6,743 nt of DNA, taken from NCBI GenBank assembly GCA_038057515.1, contig JBBUDB010000042.1, forward strand, positions 1 through 6,743. Direction: 5' to 3'. Below the pieces are notes generated by a model, which did no database searches, was not told the DNA's origin, and saw only the letters and a list, made by a program, of their open reading frames with translations. Every line of letters starts with the position of its first letter. Positions within the stretch are counted from its first letter, which is position 1. Origin of the DNA: DATJQA01 sp038057515 (GTDB lineage: Bacteria; Patescibacteriota; Minisyncoccia; UBA6257; 2-01-FULL-56-20). This document shows, piece after piece, positions 5,496-6,743 of this stretch. Position numbers and translations under genes: made by a program.

Positions 5496-5506
5496 CGTAC
5501 GGATAC

Positions 5507-5869
5507 TCATGCCTCCTCGTCCTCAAGGGCGAGGAGATGAGCGAACGATTCTAGGTCCGGGTCGACGAGCCCGGTGGCGTCGAGCGGTTCGAGATCCGAG
5601 GCGTCAACGACGAAGACATCCTCGCCGCTCACGCCATCGGGCTCGTCGATGAAGAACTCACCCGGGTCGGGGGCGATTGCCCGATCGTCGATCCAGAACG
5701 GATCCGGCTCGCCGTCCGCGGGCGACACGCCGTTCAAGAGATCCTTAAACGCCCCGTACGCGAGCTCGCGTACGGCCTCCTCGGTGTCGGCGTCGACGAC
5801 CAGAAACTGGTCGCCCGCCACGACGAGTGCGTGGACGCGATTGTCGGCGACCCAACACTTGACGTCCAT
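5507..5869 (-). CDS. Strongly acidic hypothetical protein, 120 residues
   Basis: I do not recognise this protein. It has 20 Asp and 12 Glu against only 5 Lys/Arg, a net charge near -27, and ends in EDEEA. Residues about 1-50 (MDVKCWVADNRVHALVVAGDQFLVVDADTEEAVRELAYGAFKDLL, shown here in outline: WVADNR at 6-11, VVAGDQFLVVDAD, TEEAVREL) look like a small alpha/beta unit. Residues about 50-120 are rich in D, P, G and E and probably flexible. There is no signal peptide, membrane span or Cys pair (one Cys, residue 5). It is monocistronic with a strong promoter, a perfect Shine-Dalgarno and its own terminator, so it is very likely expressed and real. Acidity could reflect a nucleic-acid mimic, a chaperone-like partner binder or simply an acidic lineage protein; none is shown. 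An IS lies immediately upstream in the opposite orientation. Confidence 0.75.
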   Translation of the reverse strand: MDVKCWVADNRVHALVVAGDQFLVVDADTEEAVRELAYGAFKDLLNGVSPADGEPDPFWIDDRAIAPDPGEFFIDEPDGVSGEDVFVVDASDLEPLDATGLVDPDLESFAHLLALEDEEA

Positions 5870-5873
5870 GGTT

Positions 5874-5882
5874 CTCCTCCTT
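5874..5882 (-). promoter_or_regulatory. Strong Shine-Dalgarno of the acidic-protein gene
   Basis: AAGGAGGAG on the minus strand places the AGGAGG core 6 nt before the ATG at 5869. It is the only strong ribosome binding site in the window and fixes the start. Confidence 0.88.
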
Positions 5883-5919
5883 GGGGATGCCGAAAACCGT
5901 CGGCTCGGTGCTATCCCTG

Positions 5920-5948
5920 ATTATACTATATAATAGTTCGTCGGTCAA
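5920..5948 (-). promoter_or_regulatory. Promoter of the acidic-protein gene
   Basis: The minus strand has TTGACC (5948-5943), a 17-nt spacer and a perfect TATAAT (5925-5920). The predicted transcription start is near 5913, with a leader of about 44 nt. The IS left end appears to lie just upstream of the -35 box, so any upstream activating sequence has been displaced. Confidence 0.8.
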
Positions 5949-5961
5949 TAGCGTGTACTGG

Positions 5962-6005
5962 TTCATATGATAGTGTCCACTTTAGCACCTCAACAATCAT
6001 ATGAA
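5962..6005. repeat. Inverted repeat covering the transposase start codon
   Basis: TTCATATGAT (5962-5971) and ATCATATGAA (5996-6005) are perfect 10-bp inverted repeats separated by 24 nt. The second arm contains the ATG at 6001. In a read-through transcript this hairpin would hide the start codon. Confidence 0.7.
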
Positions 6006-6743
6006 AGGACGATACGCTGGTTGTCGTATGACTATCTACGCCAACATTCTGCCAGGAGCGGCTTCAATAGCGCGCTCAGCCTTCCTGGCAGGCAATTTGA
6101 GCGCGCAAGCAAAACGTCGGATCAATATCTTGGACTGGCATCGAGCTCATGGAAACAATCTTAGCCTCACGGCGCGGCATTTTGGCATACACCGGAGACT
6201 CTTGAGAACGTGGAGAGAACGACTCGTCCGAGAAGGTCTTCGTGGGCTCGAGAACCGCTCGCGCAGACCGCATCGCTTGAGACAGCCGAACGTGTCGCCG
6301 GATATCGTGAACGAAGTGGTGAGATTGCGGAAACGATATCCCGCCTGGTCAAAATACAAAATTCAGCCGTTACTGCCCGTTACTCTCAAAACCTCGGTAA
6401 GCACGGTTGGCCGCATCTTCAAGAGACGGGGATTGATTGATCGGCGCGTATCCAGGAAGCGATCACGGTCAGCCAAGCATCCCAAGGCCAGATTCCCTCG
6501 GGGAATGAAGATATCCAGCCCCGGAGACATGATTCAAATGGACACCAAATACATAATGTTGCCTGGGGGTAAGAAGTGGTATCAATTCACGGCCGTTGAT
6601 GTCTTGACCAAACAGCGGGTCTTGGAACTTTACCCCTCTCAATCATCGCGGAATGGAAGAGATTTTCTCGATTGGTGCCGGAAAGAGTTTGAGCTCCCGG
6701 TCGGAGCAGTGCAGACCGACAATGGCGCGCCTTTTCAAAAGGA
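6001..6743 (+). CDS. IS481-like DDE transposase, N-terminal part (truncated by window edge)
   Basis: An open frame of 247 codons runs from the ATG at 6001 to the window end without a stop. Residues about 52-92 are a helix-turn-helix of the type in IS481/rve transposases: SLTARHFGIHRRLLRTW followed by a basic LENRSRRPHR tail. A second basic segment (about 150-168) leads into the RNase H-like catalytic core: MDTKYI (Asp181), FTAVDVLTKQRVLELYP, and VQTDNGAPF (Asp240). The 59-residue Asp-Asp spacing is normal for the family; the catalytic Glu would lie just beyond the window. No Shine-Dalgarno precedes 6001; the ATG at 6028 (MTIYANIL) is an alternative start. The visible part has no frameshift or stop, so the element may be recent and active. 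It is the only plus-strand gene in the window and points away from its neighbours. Confidence 0.9.
   Translation, partial: MKGRYAGCRMTIYANILPGAASIARSAFLAGNLSAQAKRRINILDWHRAHGNNLSLTARHFGIHRRLLRTWRERLVREGLRGLENRSRRPHRLRQPNVSPDIVNEVVRLRKRYPAWSKYKIQPLLPVTLKTSVSTVGRIFKRRGLIDRRVSRKRSRSAKHPKARFPRGMKISSPGDMIQMDTKYIMLPGGKKWYQFTAVDVLTKQRVLELYPSQSSRNGRDFLDWCRKEFELPVGAVQTDNGAPFQK

Larger units (their letters stand above)
5954..6743 (+). mobile_element. IS481-like insertion sequence, left part (truncated by window edge)
   Basis: The transposase gene begins at 6001 and runs off the window. The left end is placed roughly at the TGT at 5954, between the acidic-gene promoter and the transposase. The terminal inverted repeat and target duplication cannot be confirmed because the right end is outside. 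The boundary is approximate, within about 20 bp. Confidence 0.55.

Noticed and set aside
5352..5506. LexA/SOS box upstream of uvrA
   Set aside because: No CTGT-N8-ACAG or GAAC-N4-GTTC type site is visible; only the GC palindrome is present.

Overview
The window looks like a contig from a Candidate Phyla Radiation (Patescibacteria, probably Parcubacteria-like) genome. This is inferred from three things: a short UvrA, a stand-alone winged-helix/Cas2-fold (PaaX-like) protein of a type I associate with such genomes, and short GC-rich palindromes such as TCCGCCAGCTGGCGGA, one of them in frame inside a gene. I could not run a taxonomic search. A run of exactly 100 N (1978-2077) marks a scaffold gap, so the distance across it is unknown.

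All recognisable genes except the transposase lie on the minus strand. Read in that direction, from high to low coordinates: a strongly acidic 120-residue protein of unknown function (5869-5507) with its own good promoter, a perfect Shine-Dalgarno and a hairpin terminator; uvrA (5351-2802), whose likely promoter has a 16-bp palindrome as spacer; a PaaX/Cas2-like winged-helix protein (2686-2102); the gap; then a tight three-gene operon of a small 4-fold beta-flower-like protein (1799-1518), a patatin-like phospholipase (1500-622) and uvrC (625 to the window edge, truncated), the last two overlapping by ATGA. At the right edge, on the plus strand, is the 5' part of an IS481-like DDE transposase (from 6001, truncated).

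The most unusual feature is a pair of long palindromes, 1901-1944 (44 bp, perfect) and 2719-2758 (40 bp, one mismatched pair). They share outer arms TTGCTATCC/GGATAGCAA and a centre ACGGCCGT, and they differ from each other at positions changed symmetrically in both arms. One lies in the promoter region of the PaaX/Cas2-like gene and appears to contain its promoter. The other lies about 100 bp upstream of the beta-flower-patatin-uvrC operon. The simplest hypothesis is that the PaaX/Cas2-like protein binds both sites and controls itself and the operon carrying uvrC. The alternative is that the palindromes are ends or substrates of a small mobile or hairpin-processing element around that gene, partly hidden by the gap.

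UvrA and UvrC act together in nucleotide excision repair: UvrA with UvrB finds the lesion and UvrC makes both incisions. No uvrB is visible. Both Uvr proteins have unusual metal-site features: a shortened first signature-domain zinc module in UvrA, and a His in place of the first cluster Cys in UvrC.
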